A stretch of DNA of 64,000 bases from Paraburkholderia sp. CNPSo 3274 (GTDB taxonomy: Bacteria > Pseudomonadota > Gammaproteobacteria > Burkholderiales > Burkholderiaceae): assembly GCF_024206475.1 (NCBI RefSeq), contig NZ_JAMBPR010000029.1:35718-99717 (forward strand), in the 5' to 3' direction. The notes under the pieces were generated by a model. That model had not been told where the DNA came from, made no database searches, and worked only from the letters and a program-made list of their open reading frames with translations. This document shows, in pieces, positions 36,369-45,281 of the stretch. Numbering within the stretch: position 1 is the stretch's first letter; each line of letters opens with the position of its first letter. A program made the translations under genes and the position numbers.

Positions 36369-38249
36369 TTAGAACGCTTCGTCGGCGGCCAGATAGCGCC
36401 ATTGGCCTTGCGGCAGCGCGCCGAGCAGCACGCGGCCCATGCGCACGCGCTTGAGGCCCACGACCTTGAGGCCGACCAGTTCGCACATGCGGCGGATCTG
36501 GCGCTTTTTGCCTTCGCGCAGCACGAAACGCAACTGCTCGCCGTTTTGCCAGCTCACCTGCGCGGGCTTGAGCGGCACGTCGTCGAGCGACAGGCCGTGG
36601 CGCAGTTGCGCGAGCAACTCGGGCGGGAAGTGCTGATCGATTTCGGTCTCGATGTCGTTGTAGGTGACGCGCACGAGGTATTCCTTGTCGATGTCCGAGC
36701 TCTCGCCGATCAACTGCTTGGCCACGCGACCGTCCTGGGTCAGCACGAGCAGGCCAGTCGAGTCGATGTCGAGCCGGCCAGCCGGCGCGAGCGTGCGCAG
36801 ATGCGTGGCCGAGAAGCGGATACCCGACTGATCGCCGTCCCAATGATTCTCGCCGGTGATCAGCGTAGCGGCGGGCTCGTAGCCGTCCTCGGCCTGGCCC
36901 GACACATAGCCCACGGGCTTGTGCAGCAGGATCGTCACCTGGCGCGCCTGCGCGGCGAGCGCGGCCGGACCGACTTCGATGCGCTGATTCGGTGTGACCT
37001 TGGCGCCGAGCGTGTCGACGACTTCGCCGTCCACATACACCCAGCCTTTTTCGATCCATTCGTCGGCTTCACGGCGCGAGCACAGGCCCAGTTCGGACAT
37101 GCGCTTGGACAGGCGCAGGGCGTTGTCCCCGTCGACTTCTTCCCGCGGTGTGCGACGCGGTGCGGATACAGCGTCATCGGTGCGGCGTGGGGACTTCTCG
37201 GCCGATTTGACAGGGCGGGCGGTCTTGCGGCCGCCGCCTTCTTCGGCGCTGCGGCGTGCGCGCGGCGCGGCGCCTTGACGCTCATCGCTCCACGCGGATT
37301 TCACCGGGCGCGCGGCGCGGCGCTCGGTGCCCTCGTCGCGGGCGCGTGCGGGGCGGCGGTCGTCACTGTCCGTGCGGCGGACGAAGCGCCCCTCGCTGGT
37401 TTCGCCGCGGCTTCGCGGCGGACGGCGATCATCGCCTTCGGTGCGCCGTTCGAAGCGACGCTCGTCACCTTCCTCGCGGCTGCGCGGCGGGCGGCGGTCG
37501 TCACCCTCGGGGCGGCGCGCGAAGGGACGTGCACCACCTTCGTCGCGGTTACGCGGCGGGCGGCGATCATCGCCTTCGGTGCGACGCGCGAAGGGGCGTG
37601 CGCCACCTTCTTCACGGCCGCGCGGCGGGCGTCGGTCGTCACCCTCGGGGCGGCGCGCGAAGGGACGTGCGCCGCCTTCGTCACGGCTGCGCGGCGGTCG
37701 GCGGTCATCGCCTTCGGCACCGCGCGTGAAGGGGCGTGCACCGCCTTCCTCGCGGCTGCGCGGCGGGCGGCGGTCATCGCCTTCGGCACGGCGCGCGAAG
37801 GGACGTGCACTGCCTTCCTCACGGCTGCGCGGCGGCCGGCGGTCATCGCCTTCGGTGCGTCGTTCGAAGCGTCGGTCGCCGCCTTCGTCACGGCCGCGCG
37901 CAAAGCCACGCGCCTCATCGCCGGAGCGACGGGCCGGGCGGCGCTCGTCGCCGAACCCGCCTTCGCGAGCCGGCCGCGCCGGGCGCTCGCGTGGACGCGT
38001 ATCGCCGGTGCGAGGCGTGGCGCGGCCGGTTGAGGTGCGCGCAGGCTTCCCGGCGGAAGTTTTCGCGGCCGATGCAGGCCGGGCGTCAGCCGGCCGCACC
38101 TCAGCCGGCCGCACCTCAGCCGGCCGCACCGGCTTACGCGCGGTCGTGCTGCCGCGGCGGACGGGGGCGCGTTCCGGAGTGGTCGGGCGCGGATGTTTGG
38201 CTGTCAGTTTGGCTCGCATGGATCTGGATATTTCGCTTGGGTCATTCAC
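36369..38249 (-). CDS. 23S rRNA pseudouridine synthase (RluB/RsuA family) with tandem-repeat N-terminus
   Basis: A 626-residue protein whose catalytic part is only the last 255 residues. An S4 RNA-binding domain spans about 376-436 (LSKRMSELGLCSRREADEWI), and the RsuA/RluB/RluF-type synthase domain has GRLDIDSTGLLVLTQDG with catalytic Asp494 and the arginine-rich KKRQIRRMCELVGLKVVGL. The family form could be RluB or RluF; I cannot decide. Residues 1-370 are disordered, Arg/Glu/Pro/Asp-rich, and include eight 23-residue repeats (133-316). The GTG at 38249 overlaps the glnD stop by 4 nt (GTGA) and is the start that keeps the whole frame; an ATG at 38219 is an alternative. It ends at a shared terminator. 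Confidence 0.9.
   Translation of the reverse strand: MNDPSEISRSMRAKLTAKHPRPTTPERAPVRRGSTTARKPVRPAEVRPAEVRPADARPASAAKTSAGKPARTSTGRATPRTGDTRPRERPARPAREGGFGDERRPARRSGDEARGFARGRDEGGDRRFERRTEGDDRRPPRSREEGSARPFARRAEGDDRRPPRSREEGGARPFTRGAEGDDRRPPRSRDEGGARPFARRPEGDDRRPPRGREEGGARPFARRTEGDDRRPPRNRDEGGARPFARRPEGDDRRPPRSREEGDERRFERRTEGDDRRPPRSRGETSEGRFVRRTDSDDRRPARARDEGTERRAARPVKSAWSDERQGAAPRARRSAEEGGGRKTARPVKSAEKSPRRTDDAVSAPRRTPREEVDGDNALRLSKRMSELGLCSRREADEWIEKGWVYVDGEVVDTLGAKVTPNQRIEVGPAALAAQARQVTILLHKPVGYVSGQAEDGYEPAATLITGENHWDGDQSGIRFSATHLRTLAPAGRLDIDSTGLLVLTQDGRVAKQLIGESSDIDKEYLVRVTYNDIETEIDQHFPPELLAQLRHGLSLDDVPLKPAQVSWQNGEQLRFVLREGKKRQIRRMCELVGLKVVGLKRVRMGRVLLGALPQGQWRYLAADEAF
37302..37853 (-). repeat. 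eight tandem 69-bp coding repeats
   Basis: The repeats are in frame within the pseudouridine synthase gene. Each unit encodes 23 residues on the pattern EGDDRRPPRSREEG-ARPFARR. Seven copies are close and the eighth (DSDDRRPARARDEG) is diverged. The third to fifth copies are nearly identical at the DNA level, consistent with recent copy-number change by slippage or recombination. Confidence 0.92.
38086..38130 (-). repeat. three perfect 15-bp coding repeats
   Basis: TCAGCCGGCCGCACC occurs three times in a row near the 5' end of the pseudouridine synthase gene, encoding VRPAE-type units at residues 41-55. It is a second, shorter repeat tract in the same disordered region. Confidence 0.9.
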
Positions 38250-40825
38250 ACTGCGATCGCGCGCAGCAATTCGGTTTCGACGTGAATCTGCTGGCGGTTG
38301 TCGGAGAGTCCCGAACCGTCGAGCAGAAACACGTCTTCCACACGTTCGCCGAGCGTATTGATCCGCGCCGCATGGACGCCGACATGATGCTCCGCGAGCA
38401 CGCGCGCGATGGAATAGAGAAGGCCCGGCCGGTCGTTCGCCGACACGGACAGGATGTAGTATTGGCCGCGCTCGTCGGCCCGCAGGTCGACGCGCGGCGT
38501 CACCGGGAAGGTGCGTGAGAGGCGCGAGAGACGGCCCTTCGATGGCTCGGGCAATGCATTGCCCGTCGCCTTCAGGCGCGCCGCGAGTTCCTGCTCGACC
38601 AGGTTCGCGATATCGCGGTAATGCACGTCGCCCTCGGTGTGGGCGACGATGAAGTTATCGAGCGCGTAGCCGTGGCGCGTGGTGCTCACGCGCGCGTCGA
38701 GCACGGAAAGGCCGCTGCGGTCGAAGTACGCGCACATCGTCGCGAAGAGGTCCGGGCGGTCCTGCGCGTAGACGAGCACCTGCAACGCCTCGCCGATCGG
38801 CGACGGGCGCGCACGCACGACCGGCTCCGGCGCCTCGACGTGGCGGTAGAGCACGCGCGTTTGCCAGGCGATGTCGGCGGCGTCGTGGCGCAGGAAGTAG
38901 CCTACGTCGAGCTTGTCCCAGAGCGCGCGGTGCACGTGCTCCGGCACCGTCTCGAGACGCAGCAGCGCAAGCGCCAGCTCCTGGCGCGTTTTGAGCTCCG
39001 AGTGCGCGTCGGGCTTGGCGCCGCCGAGCACGGCGAGCGTCGAGCGGTAGAGGTCTTCGAGCAGCTTGCCTTTCCAGTTGTTCCAGACCTTCGGGCTCGT
39101 GCCGCGAATGTCGGCGACCGTCAGCAGGTAGAGCGCCGAAAGACGCCGCTCTGTGCCGACGAGTTCGGCGAAGCGCTTCACGACCTCGGGGTCGGTGATG
39201 TCCTGCTTCTGGGCGACCTGGCTCATCGTCAGGTGCTGCTGGACGAGCCAGACAACCAGGTCCGCGTCGTCGCCCGTGATGTCGTGCTCGCGGCAAAAGC
39301 GCCGCGCGTCTGCCATGCCGAGCTGCGAGTGGTCGCCGCCGCGCCCCTTGGCGATGTCGTGGAACAGCGCCGCGACGTAGAGCACCCATGGATGCTCGAA
39401 GTTGGCGATGAGCTGGCTGCAGAAGGGATACTCGTGCGCATGTTCAGCCACGGCGAAGCGGCGCATATTGCGCAGCACCATCAGGATGTGCTGATCGACC
39501 GTATAGACGTGATAGAGGTCGTGCTGCATCTGTCCGACGATGCGGCGGAAATTCAGCAGATAGCGCCCGAGCACGCTCGTCTGGTTCATGAGCCGCATGG
39601 CGTGCGTGATGCCGGCCGGCTGCTTGAGGATCTCCATGAAGAGCCGGCGGTTTTCCGGGTCGCGGCGCCAGCGCTGGTCCATGGACTCGCGCGCGTTGTA
39701 GAGCGCGCGCAGCGTGCGCGCCGACAGGCCCTTCACGCCCGGCACCTGCTCGTAGAGCAGGAATGCTTCGAGAATCGCGTGCGGCTCGCGTTCGAATACG
39801 TCGTCGCTGACGATCTCCAGCATCCCCTGCTTCTCGACGAAGTGCTCGGAGAGCGTGCGCGTGATGCCGCTCGTGCTTGGGAAGAGCTGCGCCTCGATGT
39901 TCTGGATCAGGATGGTGGAAAGCTGCGTGACTGCCTTCGCGGCCCAGTAGTAGCGGCGCATGAGCTGCTCGCTCGCACGCCGTGCGCTGCTGGCCTTGTA
40001 GCCGAAGCTTTCGGCCACGGCCGTCTGCAGGTCGAACACGAGGATGTCCTGGCGGCGGCCCGCGATCACATGCAGGCGCGCGCGCAGCGCCTTCAGAAAT
40101 GCCTCGTTGCGGCGCAGTTCGCGCGCCTCGCGCCCGGTAATGAGGCCGCGCTGGTCCAGTTCCTTCCAGCTGCTGCCGAAGGCGGCGGCCTCGGTGACCC
40201 AGAGGATCAGCTGCAGGTCGCGCAGGCCGCCGGGGCTTTCCTTGACGTTGGGTTCGAGCGAATAGGGCGTGTCCTGGAAGCGCGCATGTCGCTGGCGCAT
40301 TTCGAGCACTTTCGCCTGGAAGAACGCCCGCGGGTCCATGGCGTCGCGATAGCGCTGCGCGAAGTCGCCGAAGAGCGTCGCGCTGCCCGTGATGCGGCGC
40401 GCCTCGAGGAGCGACGTGCGCACGGTGACGTCGTTGGCGGCTTCTTCGAGGCATTGCGAGACGCTGCGCACGCTGCTGCCGATATCGAGTCCGAGATCCC
40501 ACGCAAGGCCGATAAATCGCTCGATGCGTTCTTCGAGCGGCGCGAGCGGCTCGTCGTCCGGCAGCAGCACGAGGATATCGACGTCGGACCAGGGCGCAAG
40601 CTCGCCGCGCCCGAAACCGCCCACCGCCACGAGCGCCAGCGTGGCCGGCAGCTCGCACAGGTTCCAGGCGCTGCACAAGGTGTCGTCGGTGGTGCGGGCG
40701 AGGGCGCGCATCAACGAGTCGACATTGGTCGCGGTCTTGAAACGCTCGAGCAACTGGGCCTTGGCGGCCTTGTAGTCGGACTTCAGCGACGACGTATCGG
40801 GAACGGCGACAGCGGGAACACTCAT
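38246..40825 (-). CDS. glnD: bifunctional uridylyltransferase/uridylyl-removing enzyme (PII)
   Basis: GlnD senses glutamine and adds or removes UMP on PII proteins, setting nitrogen control. The 859-residue protein has the nucleotidyltransferase motif GGFGRGELAPWSDVDILVL (69-87, acidic pair 81/83) and an HD hydrolase domain with FHDIAKGRGGDHSQLG (around 488). Two C-terminal ACT domains start near 690 and 800 (RPDLFATMCAYFDRSGLSVL, then NDRPGLLYSIARVLAEH). The length is normal. It is downstream of map across a 265-bp gap and coupled to the pseudouridine synthase gene by a GTGA overlap. Confidence 0.98.
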   Translation of the reverse strand: MSVPAVAVPDTSSLKSDYKAAKAQLLERFKTATNVDSLMRALARTTDDTLCSAWNLCELPATLALVAVGGFGRGELAPWSDVDILVLLPDDEPLAPLEERIERFIGLAWDLGLDIGSSVRSVSQCLEEAANDVTVRTSLLEARRITGSATLFGDFAQRYRDAMDPRAFFQAKVLEMRQRHARFQDTPYSLEPNVKESPGGLRDLQLILWVTEAAAFGSSWKELDQRGLITGREARELRRNEAFLKALRARLHVIAGRRQDILVFDLQTAVAESFGYKASSARRASEQLMRRYYWAAKAVTQLSTILIQNIEAQLFPSTSGITRTLSEHFVEKQGMLEIVSDDVFEREPHAILEAFLLYEQVPGVKGLSARTLRALYNARESMDQRWRRDPENRRLFMEILKQPAGITHAMRLMNQTSVLGRYLLNFRRIVGQMQHDLYHVYTVDQHILMVLRNMRRFAVAEHAHEYPFCSQLIANFEHPWVLYVAALFHDIAKGRGGDHSQLGMADARRFCREHDITGDDADLVVWLVQQHLTMSQVAQKQDITDPEVVKRFAELVGTERRLSALYLLTVADIRGTSPKVWNNWKGKLLEDLYRSTLAVLGGAKPDAHSELKTRQELALALLRLETVPEHVHRALWDKLDVGYFLRHDAADIAWQTRVLYRHVEAPEPVVRARPSPIGEALQVLVYAQDRPDLFATMCAYFDRSGLSVLDARVSTTRHGYALDNFIVAHTEGDVHYRDIANLVEQELAARLKATGNALPEPSKGRLSRLSRTFPVTPRVDLRADERGQYYILSVSANDRPGLLYSIARVLAEHHVGVHAARINTLGERVEDVFLLDGSGLSDNRQQIHVETELLRAIAV

Positions 40826-41090
40826 GGGCTCGGGTCGTGTCTGGCGTGGTTGGGCGGGTGGCAGGTCGTGCGCGCGATCGGCCTGGCGCAGGGTCGCGTT
40901 GGTTCGTCGGTCAGTGCGTCGGCTGCTTGGCAGGCTACCCCATCGTGCTGCTGGCGCCGGGCGGCGTGCGCATGTTATGCCTCGCTCTCGATGGGCGTAC
41001 TAGCCCCCGAGGCGCGGGTCGCTCTCTACGAGTTCACCCATTTTGCGCCGGATCGCGCGATGAAGCGCTTTCCGGCACTTTTTTCGGCAG

Positions 41091-41912
41091 TCAGGCTGCC
41101 GTGCCCGCCATCTGCGCGACGATGGCTGGCTTGGCAGGCGTACCCGCCGAGACCGTCAGGACCTCGTAGCCCGTTTCAGTCACGAGTACCGTGTGTTCCC
41201 ACTGTGCCGAGAGGCTGCGATCCTTCGTCTTGACGGTCCATTGGTCCGGCATCGTGCGAATGTCGCGGCGGCCGGCGTTGATCATCGGCTCGACGGTGAA
41301 GATCATGCCGGGCACGAGTTCGATGCCGGTGCCGGGGCGGCCGTAGTGCAGGACCTGCGGGTCTTCGTGAAACACGGTGCCGATGCCGTGGCCGCAGTAT
41401 TCGCGCACCACGCTGTAGCCCTGGCTTTCGGCGTAGCGCTGAATGGCATGGCCGATGTCGCCCAGGTGGCCGCCCGGACGCACCTGGTCGATGCCGAGCC
41501 ACATGCATTCATAGGTGGTCTGCACGAGGCGCTTCGCGAGGATCGAGCCTTCGCCGACGATGAACATGCGGCTCGTGTCGCCGAAATAGCCTTCCTTGAT
41601 GACGGTGATGTCGATATTGAGCGCGTCGCCGTTCTTCAGCGCCTTGTCGCCCGGAATACCGTGACAGATCACGTCGTTCACCGAAGTGCAGATCGCCTTC
41701 GGGTAGGGCGGATAGCCGGGCGGCTGATAGTTCAGCGGCGCGGGCACCGTGCCCTGCACATTGGTCATGTATTCGTGGCACAGGCGGTCGAGTTCACCCG
41801 TCGTCACGCCCGCGGTGACGAACGGCGTAATGTAATCGAGCACCTCGCTCGCCAGTCGGCAGGCGACGCGCATTTGCGCGATGTCTTGTTCGTTCTTGAT
41901 CGAAATGGCCAT
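41091..41912 (-). CDS. map: methionine aminopeptidase, type I
   Basis: This enzyme removes the initiator Met. The 273-residue protein has the five metal ligands in the usual places: ALNIDITVIKEGYFGDTSRM (two Asp), CGHGIGTVFHEDP (His), FTVEPMI (Glu) and QWEHTVLVTE (Glu). The substrate His is in ICHGIPG. Length and lack of extension define type Ia. It is transcribed away from rpsB, the classic map/rpsB divergent pair. No T-run terminator is seen in the 265-bp gap to glnD, so they may be co-transcribed. Confidence 0.97.
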   Translation of the reverse strand: MAISIKNEQDIAQMRVACRLASEVLDYITPFVTAGVTTGELDRLCHEYMTNVQGTVPAPLNYQPPGYPPYPKAICTSVNDVICHGIPGDKALKNGDALNIDITVIKEGYFGDTSRMFIVGEGSILAKRLVQTTYECMWLGIDQVRPGGHLGDIGHAIQRYAESQGYSVVREYCGHGIGTVFHEDPQVLHYGRPGTGIELVPGMIFTVEPMINAGRRDIRTMPDQWTVKTKDRSLSAQWEHTVLVTETGYEVLTVSAGTPAKPAIVAQMAGTAA

Positions 41913-42356
41913 GGTATGCGCCCGAAAATGCAGTCGAATATTGAATTATCGCACCTAATGCCAGTGGTCGCTGACTTTTGAAAAGGCAGGTCGCGATCCG
42001 GTGCGCGCTGCATGTGCCATTGATGGCGCCGTATTCCGCGGGTAATAGCTGTCTTGAATAAGGGGTAGTTTGCGTGCTATACTCTTCGGCTAAGTCGCTT
42101 CCCATATTCTTCGAATTCATGTTCGAAGGAAGTACGCAAGTACACGCGGGGGCGGCCGGATCCGCCGTTGCCGCGGAGCGCTTTGCCAAAGACGAATTTT
42201 GGCGGGTGCGCGAAGAACATTCGGAAGCATCTTCTTCAGGCAGCACACTCGCAAGCCGGCGCACCCAGGGTGTCGGGCGCGTCGATCTCCGGAAATGGGA
42301 GGGCGCACCGATACGGCAGCCGGCTTCAGACCCAAACCCTAGCGGAGAATTGAAAC
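41913..42356. other. map/rpsB divergent region with long rpsB leader
   Basis: A 444-bp gap. It holds the rpsB promoter and, from about 42090, a leader of roughly 270 nt before the rpsB ATG, long enough for an RNA structure. In enterobacteria S2 represses its own operon through the leader; whether this leader works in the same way cannot be told from sequence. No ORF is supported here. Confidence 0.5.
42054..42083 (+). promoter_or_regulatory. sigma70-type promoter for rpsB-tsf
   Basis: TTGAAT and TATACT are spaced 18 bp apart, with TG one base before the -10 hexamer (GTGCTATACT). It is the best housekeeping promoter match I found in the window and lies 273 bp before rpsB. Confidence 0.7.
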
Positions 42357-43112
42357 ATGGCAGTTACCATGCGCCAGATGCTGGAAGCCGGTGTCCACTT
42401 CGGTCACCAAACGCGCTTCTGGAACCCGAAGATGGCCCCCTTCATCTTCGGTCATCGCAACAAGATTCACATCATCAACCTCGAAAAGACGCTGCCGATG
42501 TACAACGACGCGCTGAAGTACGTGCGTCAACTGGCAGCGAACCGCGGCACGATCCTGTTCGTCGGCACGAAGCGTCAATCGCGCGACACGATCGCTCTGG
42601 AAGCGCAGCGCGCTGGCATGCCGTTCGTGAACGCACGCTGGCTCGGCGGCATGCTGACCAACTTCAAGACGCTGAAGGTTTCGATCAAGCGCCTGAAGGA
42701 CATGGAAGCAGCCGTGGAAGCGGGCGAGCTCGAGAAGATGAGCAAGAAGGAAGCGCTCCTGTTCGAACGCGAAATCGCCAAGCTGCAAAAGTCGATCGGC
42801 GGCGTGAAGGACATGGGCGGCATTCCGGACGCGATCTTCGTGGTCGACGTCGGCTACCACAAGATTGCCGTGACGGAAGCGAACAAGCTGGGCATCCCCG
42901 TGATCGCCGTGGTCGACACGAACCACTCGCCGGAAGGCATCGACTACGTCATTCCGGGTAACGACGACGCCAGCAAGGCTGTCGCGCTGTACACGCAAGG
43001 CGTGGCGGACGCGATCCTCGAAGGCCGTGCAAACTCGGTGAACGAAGTCGTCGCAGCAGCGCGTGGCAACGACGGCGACGACGAGTTCGTCGAGGTCAAT
43101 TCGGAGGCGTAA
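42357..43112 (+). CDS. rpsB: 30S ribosomal protein S2
   Basis: The 251-residue S2 begins MAVTMRQMLEAGVHFGHQTR and has the conserved PFIFGHRNKIHIINLEKT, RWLGGMLTNFKTLK and VVDTNHSPEGIDYVIPGND. S2 sits on the back of the small subunit and is needed for S1 binding. It has its own promoter and a terminator-like hairpin before tsf. Confidence 0.99.
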   Translation: MAVTMRQMLEAGVHFGHQTRFWNPKMAPFIFGHRNKIHIINLEKTLPMYNDALKYVRQLAANRGTILFVGTKRQSRDTIALEAQRAGMPFVNARWLGGMLTNFKTLKVSIKRLKDMEAAVEAGELEKMSKKEALLFEREIAKLQKSIGGVKDMGGIPDAIFVVDVGYHKIAVTEANKLGIPVIAVVDTNHSPEGIDYVIPGNDDASKAVALYTQGVADAILEGRANSVNEVVAAARGNDGDDEFVEVNSEA

Positions 43113-43132
43113 GCTGCCCCGTGTCCGGCAAG

Positions 43133-43164
43133 AAAAGGGGGCTTTCCATAGGCCCCTTTTTTTT
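43133..43164 (+). terminator. terminator or attenuator between rpsB and tsf
   Basis: An A-rich hairpin with GGGGC/GCCCC core and A/T flanks is followed by a run of eight T, 20 bp after rpsB. tsf follows 159 bp later, so this probably reduces read-through and does not end the operon completely. Confidence 0.8.
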
Positions 43165-43322
43165 AAGCCGCGACTTTCGTCGCCGCGACATATGCGCGGC
43201 ACCGTAGCCCTGTAGAAGCAGCTGTAAAAAAGCGTTTCACCGCAGGCGGAAACGGAAACGAATTTCTGCCGGCCGCGTCGAAAGGCGGGCGGCGTGTACC
43301 AGACAGACTCAAGGAGCGAATG

Positions 43323-44204
43323 ATGGCGGCAATTACCGCAAGCATGGTGGCAGAACTGCGCGCGAAGACCGACGCGCCGATGATGGAATGCAAGAAGGCG
43401 CTGACGGAAGCCGACGGCGACCTGGAGCGTGCCGAAGAACTGCTGCGCGTGAAGCTCGGCAACAAGGCCAGCAAGGCCGCTTCGCGCGTCACGGCTGAAG
43501 GCGTGATCTCGTCGTTCATCGGCGGCGGCGCTGGTGCGATCGTCGAACTGAACTGCGAAACCGACTTCGTTTCGAAGAACGATGACTTCATCGGCTTCTC
43601 GACGAAGATCGCCGAACTCGTCGCCACGCAAAACCCGGCTGACGTCGCCGCGCTGTCGGTGCTGCCGCTGGACGGCTCGACGGTCGATGCAGTGCGCCTC
43701 GCACTGGTCGGCAAGATCGGCGAAAACCTCTCGATCCGCCGTTTCGCGCGTTTCGAAACCGCCAACAAGCTGGCTGCCTACCTGCACGGCACGCGTATCG
43801 GCGTGCTGGTCGAGTACACGGGTGCGGACGAGCAAGTGGGCAAGGACGTCGCGATGCACATCGCCGCGATGAAGCCGGTCTCGCTGTCGTCGGACGACGT
43901 GCCGGCCGACCTGATCGCCAAGGAGCGCAGCATCGCCGAGCAGAAGGCCGCCGAATCGGGCAAGCCGGCTGAGATCGTCGCGAAGATGGTCGAAGGTTCG
44001 GTCCAGAAGTACCTGAAGGAAGTCTCGCTGCTGAACCAGCCGTTCGTTAAGAACGACAAGCAGACGATCGAGCAGATGCTCAAGGCTGCTGGCGCGACGG
44101 TGCAGAAGTTCGCCCTCTTCGTGGTGGGCGAAGGCATCGAGAAGCGCCAGGACGACTTCGCTGCCGAAGTGGCCGCGCAAGTCGCTGCTGCAAAGCAGCA
44201 ATAA
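43323..44204 (+). CDS. tsf: elongation factor Ts
   Basis: EF-Ts exchanges GDP on EF-Tu. The 293-residue protein begins MAAITASMVAELRAKTDAPM, followed by the signature MECKKALTEADGDLERAEE and TDFVSKNDDF. Two ATGs are adjacent (43320 and 43323); the second is chosen because AAGGAG lies 6 nt upstream of it. It follows rpsB in the standard order. Confidence 0.99.
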   Translation: MAAITASMVAELRAKTDAPMMECKKALTEADGDLERAEELLRVKLGNKASKAASRVTAEGVISSFIGGGAGAIVELNCETDFVSKNDDFIGFSTKIAELVATQNPADVAALSVLPLDGSTVDAVRLALVGKIGENLSIRRFARFETANKLAAYLHGTRIGVLVEYTGADEQVGKDVAMHIAAMKPVSLSSDDVPADLIAKERSIAEQKAAESGKPAEIVAKMVEGSVQKYLKEVSLLNQPFVKNDKQTIEQMLKAAGATVQKFALFVVGEGIEKRQDDFAAEVAAQVAAAKQQ

Positions 44205-44215
44205 AGACGGGTAAG

Positions 44216-44247
44216 CCCGCCTCGCCGCGCCTTGTGCGGCAGGCGGG
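44216..44247 (+). other. stable stem-loop between tsf and pyrH
   Basis: CCCGCCT and GCCGC pair with GCGGC and AGGCGGG, giving a 12-bp stem with one bulged C and a 7-nt loop, 11 bp after the tsf stop. There is no T-run, so it is more likely an RNA stability or processing element than an intrinsic terminator. Confidence 0.6.
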
Positions 44248-44248
44248 A

Positions 44249-44286
44249 ACCGCAGTTGTTGCAGCACCGCAGTTAGCACCGCAGTT
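44249..44286. repeat. three copies of ACCGCAGTT
   Basis: The 9-mer occurs at 44249-44257, 44266-44274 and 44278-44286, all in direct orientation between tsf and pyrH. The spacing is uneven (17 and 12 bp start to start). The role is unknown; it may be a degenerate duplication. Confidence 0.6.
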
Positions 44287-44472
44287 TGCTGAGTTGTAAG
44301 CCGTGGCGGAGCAATCCGCCGTGGCGGGCAGCGTAGCGGCGACGCGCATGGTAGTCCCCCGCCGTGCGCGGCGCCGGAAATCTTCGCTATTTCTGGCGGC
44401 GCTTGCCCGAAGCCGTATTTCACCCCTACAGTTTCAAGTTATTGCCCTTTGCGCGCGATCCTGGATACCTCC

Positions 44473-45189
44473 ATGCCCACACCCGCCTATAAACGCGTCC
44501 TGCTCAAACTTTCCGGCGAAGCCCTGATGGGCGATGATGCCTTCGGCATCAATCGCGCCACGATCGAACGTATGGTGGCAGACGTGGCCGAGGTGGTGCG
44601 TCTGGGCACCCAACTCGCAGTCGTGATCGGCGGCGGCAATATTTTCCGGGGCGTCGCGGGCGGCGCGGCCGGTATGGACCGTGCAACGGCCGACTACATG
44701 GGTATGCTGGCCACGATGATGAACGCGCTCGCACTGCAGGACGCCATGCGTCACGCGGGCATCGAGGCGCGCGTGCAGTCGGCGCTGCGCATGGACCAGG
44801 TCGTCGAACCATACATCCGCCCCCGCGCGATTCGCCAGCTCGAAGAAGGCAAGGTCGTGATCTTCGCCGCCGGCACGGGTAACCCGTTCTTCACCACCGA
44901 CACGGCTGCTGCGCTGCGCGGCTCGGAAGTCGGCGCCGAAGTCGTGCTGAAGGCCACCAAGGTCGACGGCGTCTACTCGGCCGACCCGAAGAAGGACCCG
45001 GACGCCACGCGTTACTCGACGATCAGCTTCGATGAGGCAATTGGCCGCAACCTGCAGGTGATGGACGCCACCGCGTTCGCGCTGTGCCGCGACCAGAAGC
45101 TGCCGATCCGGGTTTTTTCCATCGTCAAGCCGGGTGCGCTCAAGCGCATCGTTCTGGGCGAAGACGAAGGTACGCTCGTCCACGTGTAA
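44473..45189 (+). CDS. pyrH: UMP kinase
   Basis: A hexameric kinase that makes UDP for nucleotide and envelope precursors. The 238-residue protein has KRVLLKLSGEALMG near the start, AVVIGGGNIFRG, and the late segment KATKVDGVYSADPKKDPDA of the amino acid kinase fold. The ATG at 44473 (MPTPAYKRV) is preferred to the upstream in-frame ATG at 44449, which precedes the conserved core by too much. It follows tsf and precedes frr by 92 bp. Confidence 0.98.
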   Translation: MPTPAYKRVLLKLSGEALMGDDAFGINRATIERMVADVAEVVRLGTQLAVVIGGGNIFRGVAGGAAGMDRATADYMGMLATMMNALALQDAMRHAGIEARVQSALRMDQVVEPYIRPRAIRQLEEGKVVIFAAGTGNPFFTTDTAAALRGSEVGAEVVLKATKVDGVYSADPKKDPDATRYSTISFDEAIGRNLQVMDATAFALCRDQKLPIRVFSIVKPGALKRIVLGEDEGTLVHV

Positions 45190-45281
45190 ACTCTCGTCTC
45201 ACGAGAGGTTCGAACACGGGCCGCGCCGCCCATCAGCGCGCCGGCGGGCTCGTTCCGTTATGAAGGTTCGGAGGTATCAAA

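Noticed and set aside
37302..37853. Regularly spaced repeats that could suggest a CRISPR array
   Set aside because: The repeats are contiguous, 69 bp, in frame and without unique spacers. They are coding repeats.
36105..38033. Long plus-strand open frame opposite the pseudouridine synthase, with Ala/Arg repeats
   Set aside because: It is the reverse reading of the 69-bp coding repeats. The S4 and synthase domains on the minus strand fix the coding direction.
41000..41041. A 13-residue micro-ORF (MGELVESDPRLGG) between map and glnD on the minus strand
   Set aside because: It lacks a ribosome site and is too short to judge. The open frame that extends it upstream lies inside map in another frame.
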